Assembly (NCBI GenBank): GCA_002084535.1
Contig: NBLI01000041.1
Span: 1 to 30,031, forward strand
Source: Candidatus Zhuqueibacterota bacterium 4572_119
GTDB lineage: Bacteria > Zhuqueibacterota > Zhuqueibacteria > Thermofontimicrobiales > Thermofontimicrobiaceae
Length of the DNA: 30,031 nucleotides
Reading direction: 5' to 3'
The notes beneath the pieces were generated by a model. It saw nothing but the letters and a program-made list of their open reading frames with translations. It was not told the origin of the DNA and ran no database searches. Numbering within the stretch: the first letter of the stretch is position 1; each line of letters starts with the position of its first letter. Below are positions 15,411-24,170 of the stretch, in pieces. A program made the translations under genes and the position numbers.

Positions 15411-15439
15411 TTGCATCTTATATCAAATATTTGTAAATT
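15411..15439 (+). promoter_or_regulatory. Probable promoter, TTGCAT-N17-TAAATT, for the secreted-protease unit
   Basis: TTGCAT (15411-15416), 17 bases, TAAATT (15434-15439). Predicted start near 15446, about 40 bases before the ATG at 15486. It has the same spacing and -10 box as the motifs at 3243, 11395 and 27035. Confidence 0.5.
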
Positions 15440-15485
15440 TTAAGACTTAACAATTTATTACAACCAAGTGGAGCTTTGTAAGATT

Positions 15486-17961
15486 ATGTTTAAAAGAACA
15501 GCCTTGCTGATGATTATTTGTTTTATTTTAACGGGAAATGTTTTCGCTGGTGAGGCTAATAAACTTGTGTCATTTACCCAAAATATGACCAATCCGCTTC
15601 TGTCTCCAACCGGAGAGGAAATTCTTTTTAGCGGTGAGGACTATTTTGGTTTGTTTTTGCTCAACAGAATTAGTAATGAAATAGAAGTGATAACGCCAAA
15701 TTTAAATGCCGGTTATGGCGCCAGCTTTTCTCCTGATGGCAAGTGGATAGGATTTAAATTGATAGACAGAGACGGGAAGCAACAGCCGGCTATTTATGAC
15801 CTTGCTTCAAAAACAATTGTTCCGCTTTATAAAAAAAATTGTTTATAATGATATTGATGACCAACTTTGGATAATCGATCTTATGACAAGCAATCGTACA
15901 AAATTGACAAAAGACAACAGGGGGTACTTCAGCCCTGTCTGGTCACCGGATAGCAGGAAAATTGCCGCAAGTAGTCTGTCGGGAGATATATGGGTTTTTG
16001 ACCATGAAATTAAAAAAAGCTATCAAATTGGCGCGGGTGGATCGGTAAGCTGGTTGGCAGACAGCAAGCAGCTTGTTTACAGCGAATATCATTGGGGAGA
16101 AAGATTACAGCTAATTAGTGCTGAACCGGTTATTGTGGACTATGATGGTAAAAATAAAAATAGGTTTGAATTTGATGGAGACGTTAACATCGTCCATGTT
16201 TCTTTTTCCGCGCCTAATCAACAAATCGTTTATGTTGAAAATAGCAGCATTATTACGGCTCAGTTTAAAACCACGCCTTCCCAAAACAAATTTTTATCCG
16301 TACAAAAAACCCTGGTTAATACTGCTGCATTTGATTGGCTTAAACCACCACCAATCCAGAAACATCAGGAAATGAGAGGGTCGGCGGATATTAAAAATTT
16401 TCAAGCCCCGTATTTTCACCAGGTTTATGATACACCCAACTGGTTTAATGGACATTGGGCGTGCGGCGCAACTTCTGCCATGATGGCGTTGACCTATTAC
16501 AATGTTTTACCCGACTGGAATTGTAATTGCTCTTCTCCATACGCTCACGTCAGCACACACGGCAGGTACATTTGCGAAATTTATTCATTTAACGGCTATA
16601 CTTATGATATTGGCGGGTACGATCCCAATAGCAGCCTTGGTTATGGCGGGTACGGATTTATCATTCAAAATAACTGGGCAGACACAAAAGGAAATATGGC
16701 AAAATACGCGCGCCAGCATGGTCTCGGGTCAACAGTGGACTGGAGCCCGACTTTTTCAAAGTTGCAAAATGATATTGATAAAGAATTCCCCATCGTTATT
16801 CTCAATAGCCTGACCACAGCAGGACACTATATTTTGGCGATCGGGTATAATGGCGAACAGCGCAGTGTGAGAGTCAACGATCCGTACGGGAATAAAAACC
16901 AGGGTTATATGAACTACAATGGCAGAGACGTGGTTTATGATTGGCCCGGATATAGCAGCGGGCACTCTAATCTGAATGTGGTGCATTGTTTAATTTATAT
17001 GCGGGATGGTTGCGATCTGAGCGTGGGTGATTTTATTTTACCCGACACAGTAGAGACTCAGGAAACGATTTCCTTTGATTTTAAAATATATAACTTGGGC
17101 AGCAAAGCAAGCGACTCGAGTGAGGTAACTATTTACCTGTCGCCAAATATCTACTTTAATGAATTGGATTCTGTGTTGGGCAAAATATTTGTGCCTGAAA
17201 TTGGAGCGAAGGACTCGGTAACGATCTCTGTTGAAGCCCAAATTCCCGATTCTCTTCACAGCGGTTATTGGGCAATAGCGGCGCTTGTTGATGAAGATAA
17301 TCTGCTTATAGAAAATAGCAGAGAAAACAATCTTTCGTATGACAAATTTTTGATCAAAGGTTATCCCTATATTTTTCGGCTGAATCCTGTCCCTAATATG
17401 ACCGTTACTCAGGCGCGGCCAGAAATAAGCGCGCGGTATAAAGACAGCTATTTTGGCATGGTTGATGATTCGGTTTATTTTTATTTTGATGGTGAGGAGG
17501 TCACAGATTCTTGTGGATATGATGGGAATAAAGTTTATTACTTTCCTGAAAATCCACTGTCTGCCGGAACGCACCGGGCAAAAATAAAAGTACAAAACAA
17601 TCTTGGAAATTGGAAGGTGGTTTCATGGGAGTTTGAGGCAACGGGAACAGATGTAAAAGAGAAAGCAGATGAGCTGGTTACGCGTGAATATATTTTGAAA
17701 CAAAATTATCCGAATCCCTTTAACTCATCCACACAAATCCAGTACAATATTTCCACAGATCAACAAATCAAAATAGAGATATTTTCAATTACCGGTGAAA
17801 AAATCAATACTTTGGTAAATGAATTTAAAAGAAGGGGAAATTATTCAACAGTTTGGAATGGAAAAGATCAGTTAAGCAATCCGGTGTCCACTGGAATTTA
17901 TCTCTATAAAATATCCGGGGCTGATTTTAGCCAAACAAAAAGAATGGTTTTCATTAAATAG
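15486..17961 (+). pseudogene. Secreted beta-propeller / C39-like cysteine protease with T9SS sorting domain, frameshifted
   Basis: The ATG at 15486 (GGAG upstream) starts a signal peptide ending at NVFAG. WD40/TolB-like propeller repeats follow (GASFSPDGKWIGF, FSPVWSPDSRKIAAS). At about 15831-15838, a run of eight A, the frame ends in LYKKNCL and a stop at 15848; the next frame resumes with KIVYNDIDDQLWIIDL. Seven A would join them, but a short propeller stretch also seems missing. Then come a C39-like papain-fold domain (about 16404-17010) with Cys in WACGATSAMM (codon 16462-16464), His in AGHYILAIGY and Asp/Asn in VNDPYGN; a CARDB-type domain (CDLSVGDFILPDTVETQE); an Ig-like domain; and a type A T9SS signal (QNYPNPFNSSTQIQYN) ending at 17961. 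It should be exported by Sec, then carried over the outer membrane by the type IX system. Whether it is a protease or an inactive binder is inference. Confidence 0.85.
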
Positions 17962-17967
17962 GCTGCA

Positions 17968-18801
17968 ATGAAAAAAATATTAATAACCATATCTTCCATT
18001 GCGATAGCACTGGTTTTAATCATCTCATGTGAAATCGATCATGGACTATATCCGGTCAGTTATAAAATTAAAGGGACGATAACCTTTTTTAAAGGGGAAG
18101 CCCCGGATAACACAGACCGGGTCGAGGTCTTTGCTTTGAAGGAATTTCCGCCCAAAGACCCGCAAAATTTTTTGTATGTTGGCAGGTCAGGTCCCCTTAA
18201 TTATGAAAGCGGGGTTTTCGTAGAGTTTGAAGTTCCTGTATCGCGAACCAGCTACGAGTTGATTGGAGTATTGTGGAAAGAAAAAGGGCAGGACTGGAAC
18301 TTAACCGGGTTGATGGGTTTTTATACAGGAGAAAGCGGGTTGTTTTTTCCTGATACTGTGTTTGTGACAAAAGAAAATCCTGTTGTTGACAGCGTTGATT
18401 TTACAGCGAATTGGGAACTGGTTAATAAAGATGCTTATATATCTGGCGACATTACTTACGAAGGGGAGTGGCACGAGGATACTTCCATGCTTTTACTGGC
18501 AATTTTTCCCACAAAGCCAACTAATGATTTTGAATTTTTTACGTTTTCAAATTTTGATTATGCCCAGCCAATTTTTGTAAATTCTTCATCCTATCGGCTG
18601 GCGGTAAATTCGGGAGTGTATCGCTATATTGTTTTGTATTGGATTGGGAAAAATATAAAAAATTTAAGCGACCTGATAGAAATTGGTGTCTATGAAAACC
18701 CGGCTAATCCCGGTGAACCGGGCACAGTACAAGTAAATCCTAATGATGATTTGACAAATATAAATATCAATGTGAATTTTGATAATTTAAATCTGCCTTA
18801 G
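17968..18801 (+). CDS. Predicted outer-membrane lipoprotein, function unknown
   Basis: This 277-aa protein starts with a lipoprotein signal peptide (KKILITISSIAIALVLIIS) and a lipobox LIISC with Cys21 as the lipidated residue. The mature part is beta-rich with aromatic and acidic residues: an Ig/transthyretin-like opening (VSYKIKGTITFFKGEAPDNTDRVEVFALKEF split at about residues 30-60), a second similar unit (YISGDITYEGEWHEDTSMLLLAIFP) and an Asn-rich end (DDLTNININVNFDNLNLP). The tandem arrangement suggests two related domains. It begins six bases after the protease gene and precedes the TonB receptor by 149 bases, so a role on the cell surface together with one of them is plausible but unproven. 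Confidence 0.8.
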   Translation: MKKILITISSIAIALVLIISCEIDHGLYPVSYKIKGTITFFKGEAPDNTDRVEVFALKEFPPKDPQNFLYVGRSGPLNYESGVFVEFEVPVSRTSYELIGVLWKEKGQDWNLTGLMGFYTGESGLFFPDTVFVTKENPVVDSVDFTANWELVNKDAYISGDITYEGEWHEDTSMLLLAIFPTKPTNDFEFFTFSNFDYAQPIFVNSSSYRLAVNSGVYRYIVLYWIGKNIKNLSDLIEIGVYENPANPGEPGTVQVNPNDDLTNININVNFDNLNLP

Positions 18802-18950
18802 CTAATGCTTGCAATAAAGTTGAAATAGCTTTTAGCGTTTGGCTGTTGGTTTTTAACAAAATACAACGCGTTAAGAGCTGCCAATTCTTGTCAAGCCTTA
18901 TCTAAATTAGCGAAATAGCATTGTCAATTTTAGATTTAATCTAAACTCTT

Positions 18951-20901
18951 ATGCGCAAACAAACATTAAATCTTTTTTTACTGCTGACTGCTTGCTCTCT
19001 GTTTTGTTTCAATAATTTACAAGCAAGGCATAACAGCATCGTCAAAGGAAGCGTTCTCGAGACTGGAACAAAGATTAAATTAATTGGCGCCAATGTGCAG
19101 CTTGTGGGTACTTTCCTGGGAGCAAGCACAGACAGGAACGGGCAATTTATAATTTATAATGTTCCGCCAGGTAAGTATTCCATACGCGCGACAATGATTG
19201 GGCATGAATCAGGTCAAAAAGCAGATATTACAATTTTTCAAAATGATACGGTTGAAGTTTTTTTTCAGTTAAAAGAATCTGTCATCGACTTTGATCCTTT
19301 GATTGTTTCCGCCAGCAAAATGGAAAAACAATTGGACTTTACACCCAATAGTGTCTCCGTAGTTTCAGAGTCAGAAATACGAAACCGCGCATCGCTCAGA
19401 GTTGATCAGGTTTTGGAAACAGTACCCGGAGTAAATTTTATTCGCGACCAGGTTAACATTCGTGGTTCAACCGGTTTTACAATTGGCGCTGCCAATCGCA
19501 CCCTGTTGCTGGTTGATGGTGTCCCGGTGATGGCAAGTGATACAGGTGAATTCAACTGGGATTTGATGCCGGTGCTCGATATTGAAAGAATCGAAGTTGT
19601 CAAGGGAGCGGGATCAGCTCTCTGGGGCACGGCTGCTCTTGGTGGTTTGATTAATATTATTACAAAATCACCAACAGAACAGGGCAAGACGATTGTACGT
19701 GTTACAGCGGGTGAATATGATGAACCTCGGTACGAGGAATGGAAATGGACTGATTTGCCATTGCAGTTTGGGCGGGTGGATATCAGCCACAGTCGGAAAA
19801 TAGGACCCCTCGGATTTCGATTTTCCGCCGGGCGACATGTTTCGACCGGCTACACTGAAGTGGGTGATTTTAAACGCTGGAATCTGACCGGAAAGCTGGA
19901 ATATAATTTTCAAAACGGTTCTTCCTGGACATTTTACAGTGGGCGCGGAAGTACAGGGTGATTTGCTAATGAATTCAAATTTTGATGTTACCTATGGTTG
20001 TGAATTAAAGTGGGATACCGGCAGCACAAAATATTTTGGCGATCATAAAGGATACACAATTGGATTGTACGCCCAGGCAGAATACAGGATAAATGATAAA
20101 ATCAGGATTAGCCCGGGTGGCAGGTATGATAAATATCAGCTTGTCGGCGGGATTTCGCAGAGCCTTTTCAGCCCCAGAATGGGAGTAAATTACAACCCAT
20201 TTGAAAACACGGTTATTCGCTCTTCTGCCGGAAGCGGCTTCAGGGCTGCTACAATTGCCGAGCGATACCTTGACTTTGAAAATAACAGCGTCATCGTAGA
20301 AGCGAATCCTGAATTAAAAGCGGAAACTTCGTGGTCTTATGATATTGGTGTGAGGCAGTATTTCACAAAAAAATGGTATGTGGAATTTGGCGCTTTTAGA
20401 AATGATTTTGATAATCTTATCGAGGTTGATCTCAGGCAAAGTCAAATCGAATTTGCCAAAGATGTGAGAGTTTCTGTTCGTTTTCAAAATCTGCTAAGAG
20501 CAAAAATTGAAGGACTCGAATTTACGACCTCGGGTGTCTGGTGGAAAGATAGAATCAGGCTGCAGGCGACAGCAACCCTTTTAAATCACCAAGACGTCTC
20601 AACAGGAGAGCCGCTGACCTATCGACCCAAAACCATCGCCTTTATTAACCCATCGATAAGATTGGGCGACTGGGAGCTGCACGCTGATTACCGATACGCC
20701 AGCCGCATCGAGGCGGTTAAATTATTTTATTATGATGACAGGGTACCGCAAAAAGTCTGGAGCTTCAGGCTGCTTTATCATTTTTTAAATTATGATTTTC
20801 AACTGGCTGTTAACAATGCTTTTGATTATTATTACACGCAAATAGAAAGAAATATGGCGGAGATTAGAAATTTTACTGTCGGTGTTACGGCAGAGTTTTA
20901 G
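18951..20901 (+). pseudogene. TonB-dependent outer-membrane receptor, split by frameshift with internal loss
   Basis: The N-terminal piece (18951-19961) has a signal peptide (to about LQARH), a carboxypeptidase-regulatory-like domain (KGSVLETGTKIKLIGANVQL, FIIYNVPPGKYSIRATMIG), a plug with GVNFIRDQVNIRGSTGF and LLLVDGVPVMASD, then IERIEVVKGAGSALWGTAALGG, and the first barrel strands. It stops after WTFYSGRGSTG. The C-terminal piece is in another frame, from about 19939 to 20901 (AEVQGDLLMNSNFDVTYGCELKW, KYFGDHKGYTIGLYAQAEYR, SAGSGFRAATIAERYL, then strands to a C-terminal F). Together they give about 650 aa, short of the usual length, so roughly 100 barrel residues plus the frame were lost near 19939-19952. 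The ligand is unknown; cobalamin, metal-chelate or glycan uptake are all possible. Confidence 0.88.
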
Positions 20902-20958
20902 ACTCAAGACAAACGTTGTTTGAAAGATTTGACATGTTTAAAATTCAAGGTGGTATGA

Positions 20959-21348
20959 ATGGAGCAGGATTTTCGATTTTCTACAGAGATGGAAGTTTCT
21001 ATTGGTGACATTAATTATGGCGGACATTTGGGAAATGACAAATTTTTGGTCTTATTCCAGGAAGCCAGGTTACGCTACCTGGATCAATTCGGCTTTTCTG
21101 AAATGTCCATCGGAGAAGATGTCAGTCTGATCATGAGCCAGGCTCAGGTGAATTTTAAAGCTGAGGCTTTTTGGGGCGACCGGTTGAAAATTCTCGTTCG
21201 TATTTCACATTTAGAAAAAATACGATTCACGTTTGATTATTTGATAATCAAGGACGAAGGGGCAGAGGTCATTGTGGCGACCGGTTTTACAAAAATGGTG
21301 GGCTTCAATTATAAAGAACGCAAAGTTAAAAATGTGGATAGACGATGA
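20959..21348 (+). CDS. Acyl-CoA thioesterase (4HBT, hotdog fold), C-terminus cut short
   Basis: This is a 129-aa hotdog-fold protein of the 4-hydroxybenzoyl-CoA thioesterase class: EVSIGDINYGGHLGNDKFLVLFQEARLRYL holds the active-site acidic pair region and the GGH..N loop, then FKAEAFWGDRLKILVRI and TGFTKMVGFNYKERKV. Families of this type usually continue for another 10-15 residues (a final helix); here it ends in KNVDRR and overlaps the porX start by 17 bases. The overlap coincides with the missing porX N-terminus, so both ends may have been removed by one deletion. The ATG at 20959 follows AAGGTGG by five bases. The acyl substrate is not predictable. Confidence 0.82.
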   Translation: MEQDFRFSTEMEVSIGDINYGGHLGNDKFLVLFQEARLRYLDQFGFSEMSIGEDVSLIMSQAQVNFKAEAFWGDRLKILVRISHLEKIRFTFDYLIIKDEGAEVIVATGFTKMVGFNYKERKVKNVDRR

Positions 21349-22864
21349 AATTGAGCTGCTAAGACCTCATATCATGTTTCTGGAGGAACGCGGGTATAAG
21401 ATTACTCCCGTCCCCAATGCTGAGGATGGATTGACGCTCATAAAAAAAAATAATTTTGACCTGATTCTTTTAGATGAAATGCTGCATGGGATGGACGGCT
21501 TAACCGCCCTGGGGGAAATTAAAGAGTTCAACTCCTCGTTGCCGGTTATTATGATTACCAAAAGCGAGGGTGAATTGTTGATGGATGAAGCCATCGGCAG
21601 TCGTATCGATGATTATTTAACCAAGCCTGTCAATCCTTCCCAGATTTTGTTAGCCTGTAAAAAAATATTGGACGGGCGAAAAATTGAGAGGGAAAAATTA
21701 TCCAGGGATTACGCGCAGGATTTCCAGAAAATTGTCAGCCGGCTAATGACACCGCTCGATGTTGAAGATTGGATTAATGTGTATTTGCGAATCACCGACT
21801 GGGAATTGGAGCTTGATACGCATCATGGGTTGGGATTACGTCAAACATTATTTTCACAAAAGCGTGAATGCAATTTGGCGTTTGCCAGGTTTGTCGAGGA
21901 TAATTACGTTAACTGGGTAAATAGTTCTGAACGGCCCACTTTATCGATGGATGTGGTAAAAAAGCATGTCCTGCCAGAGATTGCCAAAGGGAAAAAAGTA
22001 GTTTTTGTAATTGTCGATAATTTGCGGGTAGATCAGTGGCTTGCAATGGAGCCATTATTATATCAAAACTACCAAATATTTAAAGATTATTATTTCTCAA
22101 TTTTGCCAACGGCGACTCCTTATTCAAGGAACGCGATATTTTCCGGGTTAAGCCCATTTCAAATGAGTGAAGAATTTCCAAAATTATGGGGTGTAGATGA
22201 TAAAAATGAATCCAGTTTCAATCGGTTTGAACACCGGTTTTTAGAAAGCCAGCTTAACCGTTTCGGAATGAAAGATATTTCAATGAAATATGTCAAAATA
22301 ATTGAATCGAACGAAGCAAAAAATTTGTATAAAAACATCAACTCATACTCAAAGGCTCCGCTTTTGGCGGTTGTATTTAATTTTATTGACTTTTTAGCAC
22401 ATAGCCGCAGCGATTCCGAAGTGTTGAAAGAAATCGCGCCGGACGAATCTGCATTCCGGTCGCTCACCAAATCCTGGTTTGAACATTCCATATTTCTGAA
22501 AATTTTATCAAAGCTGGCAAAATTGGGGAACACGATTATCATTACATCTGATCACGGAAGCATACGCAGTTTAAGAGGCGCAAAGGTCATCGGCGACCGC
22601 GAGACATCGACAAATTTGCGCTACAAATTTGGAAAGAGTTTAAAATGCGATCCAAAATACGCCATAAACATTAAGAAACCAGTTGATTATCAATTGCCCC
22701 AAAAGGGAATTAATACTAATTATTTAATTGCCAAAGAAGACTATTATTTTGTTTATCCAACAGATTACCATCATTATTTGAATTATTACAAAGATACGTT
22801 TCAACATGGTGGTGTTTCCATGGAAGAAGTGATTTTGCCCGTAATTAAGCTGGAGGCGAAATAG
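21332..22864 (+). CDS. porX: PorX-type response regulator (receiver plus PglZ/alkaline-phosphatase-like domain)
   Basis: PorX controls type IX secretion in Bacteroidota; its C-terminal domain is a zinc-dependent phosphodiesterase of the alkaline-phosphatase superfamily. From the ATG at 21332 there are 510 aa. Receiver, residues 1-110: acidic pocket D4-D5-E6, phospho-acceptor Asp48 in LILLDEM, T76, Lys98 in YLTKPVN. A helical linker follows (about 115-210). PglZ domain, about 225-510: VIVDNLRVDQW (metal Asp), PTATPYSRNAIFSGL (about 258-272, the nucleophile Thr region), DFLAHSRSD, TSDHGS (about 404) and a final QHGGVSMEEVILPV. Strand beta-1, which should read like KKRILWIDDE, is cut to MWIDDE and there is no ribosome site, so the 5' end seems lost. 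The protease with a T9SS tail upstream fits this regulator. Confidence 0.87.
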   Translation: MWIDDEIELLRPHIMFLEERGYKITPVPNAEDGLTLIKKNNFDLILLDEMLHGMDGLTALGEIKEFNSSLPVIMITKSEGELLMDEAIGSRIDDYLTKPVNPSQILLACKKILDGRKIEREKLSRDYAQDFQKIVSRLMTPLDVEDWINVYLRITDWELELDTHHGLGLRQTLFSQKRECNLAFARFVEDNYVNWVNSSERPTLSMDVVKKHVLPEIAKGKKVVFVIVDNLRVDQWLAMEPLLYQNYQIFKDYYFSILPTATPYSRNAIFSGLSPFQMSEEFPKLWGVDDKNESSFNRFEHRFLESQLNRFGMKDISMKYVKIIESNEAKNLYKNINSYSKAPLLAVVFNFIDFLAHSRSDSEVLKEIAPDESAFRSLTKSWFEHSIFLKILSKLAKLGNTIIITSDHGSIRSLRGAKVIGDRETSTNLRYKFGKSLKCDPKYAINIKKPVDYQLPQKGINTNYLIAKEDYYFVYPTDYHHYLNYYKDTFQHGGVSMEEVILPVIKLEAK

Positions 22865-22869
22865 CAGGG

Positions 22870-23352
22870 TTGAATACAAGATATCGAAAAATTTCTAAAA
22901 GTGAAGCAGAAACCAGAGCGCTGGGAGAAAAAATAAGCAGCTTGTTGAAACAGGGAGATGTGATTGCTTTTTTTGGTGAACTGGGAAGCGGTAAAACATG
23001 TTTTATAAAAGGCGTCTGTAAAGGGCTGGGCTGTGAAAATGAGGTGTCAAGCCCAACTTTCACCATCATAAATGAGTACGAAGGAAAATACCCGGTTTAT
23101 CATTTTGATTTTTACCGCATTGATTCGGAACAAGAAATTTTTGATCTGGGATATGAAGAGTATTTTTATGGTAACGGAATTTGCCTGGTTGAGTGGGCTG
23201 AACGATCAGCTTCTTTTTTCCCGGAAAATATTATTAAAATTCAGTTAAAAAGTCTGTTTGATTCTGGAAAGGAAAATTGCCGGGAAATCGTTTTAACGAA
23301 CCTGACAGGTCAAAACCTCGATGATAAATTGAAAGTCATTTTCTCTGACTGA
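22870..23352 (+). CDS. tsaE: tRNA threonylcarbamoyladenosine biosynthesis ATPase TsaE
   Basis: TsaE is the small ATPase that keeps the TsaB-TsaD complex cycling during t6A37 synthesis. It has 160 aa with a P-loop GELGSGKT (about residues 36-43), SSPTFTIINEYEG, the switch motif HFDFYRI and the family hallmark CLVEWAER. The start is TTG at 22870, with GGAGG (22852-22856) 13 bases upstream inside the end of porX; an ATG is not available before the conserved RKISKSEAETRALG. It lies five bases after the porX stop, so it is probably translated from the same transcript. Its partner tsaB is 818 bases away on the same strand, separated by a repeat-rich stretch. Confidence 0.94.
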   Translation: MNTRYRKISKSEAETRALGEKISSLLKQGDVIAFFGELGSGKTCFIKGVCKGLGCENEVSSPTFTIINEYEGKYPVYHFDFYRIDSEQEIFDLGYEEYFYGNGICLVEWAERSASFFPENIIKIQLKSLFDSGKENCREIVLTNLTGQNLDDKLKVIFSD

Positions 23353-23400
23353 AAATGATCTCGTAGATATTTTTATTTCTTAACTTGGATGAGTCCATTC

Positions 23401-23494
23401 TAAAAACCAGGTATTTTAAGATTTTTCATAAATTATAGTGCTATAACTTCAATATAAACAGTATTTGTTTTGATTGGGAAATACCTGGTTTTTA
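23401..23494. repeat. Perfect 16-base inverted repeat after tsaE
   Basis: TAAAAACCAGGTATTT (23401-23416) and AAATACCTGGTTTTTA (23479-23494) are exact reverse complements separated by 62 bases. Outside the arms GAGTC (23391-23395) and GACTC (23508-23512) extend the symmetry imperfectly. The right arm runs into CCTTTTTAG, and TTGATT-N17-TACCTT (23470-23498) overlaps it. It could be a long-loop terminator of tsaE or the ends of a small mobile remnant. Confidence 0.6.
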
Positions 23495-23516
23495 CCTTTT
23501 TAGAGTTGACTCTTGG

Positions 23517-23869
23517 ATTATTCACAGACATTTATTAAAAGCGGTATAATTTAATTAATATCAATTTGTTAAATCTGATTGAGGGTAACCGATCACAGGG
23601 TATTAACAAATATTTTTTTTTGACAGGTCGTAGATCCCGATCCTTTTAATCGGGGATAACAGGATATTCTGGATTTACAGGATTAAATTGAGTAACATAA
23701 TTACAAAATTTGAATAATTTGCAAAATCAATCTACTTGAAATCCAGTTAATCTTGAGAATCCTGTGATCCTGTCCAATTTCATTTTCATTTAATGGTCTC
23801 CCCTGTGATCGGATACGATTGATGTTTGAAACTCAGTTTTTGCGATTTATTCCTTAATGTGTGAATAAT
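23517..23869. repeat. Nested inverted-repeat block with ATCCTGT phrases
   Basis: There are three levels of symmetry around one centre. ATTATTCACA (23517-23526) matches TGTGAATAAT (23860-23869). CCGATCACAGGG (23589-23600) matches CCCTGTGATCGG (23801-23812). Between them GGATAACAGGATATTCTGG and TTACAGGATTAA (23654-23686) face GAATCCTGTGATCCTGTCC (23757-23775) as imperfect arms. A small stem CCCGAT/ATCGGG sits at 23636-23654. No frame codes for a protein. The GGATTTACAGGATT wording resembles dispersed intergenic repeats that I know from FCB-group genomes; that comparison is from memory. Confidence 0.55.
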
Positions 23870-23984
23870 TCATGTTATCCCGCTGCCTTTAAAAATATGA
23901 TGAACAATGCGGGTCAAGTTTTTAAAACGAATTATAAATGGAAACTGCTAAAGCGGTTAATTTTATTTACCGCACTGAATCAGT

Positions 23985-24000
23985 ACCGAATTAATTCGGT
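23985..24000. promoter_or_regulatory. Perfect 16-base palindrome, possible operator
   Basis: ACCGAATTAATTCGGT reads identically on both strands. It lies 171 bases upstream of tsaB, after a weaker GCGGT/ACCGC stem (23953-23973). Sixteen symmetrical bases without a gap fit a dimeric repressor site better than an RNA hairpin. No promoter boxes that I trust lie next to it. Confidence 0.4.
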
Positions 24001-24105
24001 TGTTCGCTCAAAACGCCAACAATAAAGTGAAAGTTTCAACAGTTTACAAAATAAACATGAGTTTTAAAAACCTAAACAACGCAAGATGACCAGCATGCAA
24101 TTTGT

Positions 24106-24134
24106 GTTACTCAATCCCTGAAATCAAGAGTAAC
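24106..24134 (+). repeat. Hairpin upstream of tsaB
   Basis: GTTACTC (24106-24112) pairs with GAGTAAC (24128-24134) around a 15-base loop, 36 bases before the tsaB start codon. It could be part of the tsaB leader. No T-run follows. Confidence 0.35.
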
Positions 24135-24170
24135 CCAGGCTATGGAATTGTCTAAAAATAAAAAGAGCAG

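Noticed and set aside
20916..20944. TTGTTT-N17-TAAAAT as promoter of the thioesterase gene
   Set aside because: The predicted start would fall inside the ribosome site eight bases before the ATG, so transcription from here would not give a usable message.
22159..22542. Minus-strand open frame of 127 codons inside porX
   Set aside because: Antisense to the PglZ domain; no ribosome site or recognisable domain.
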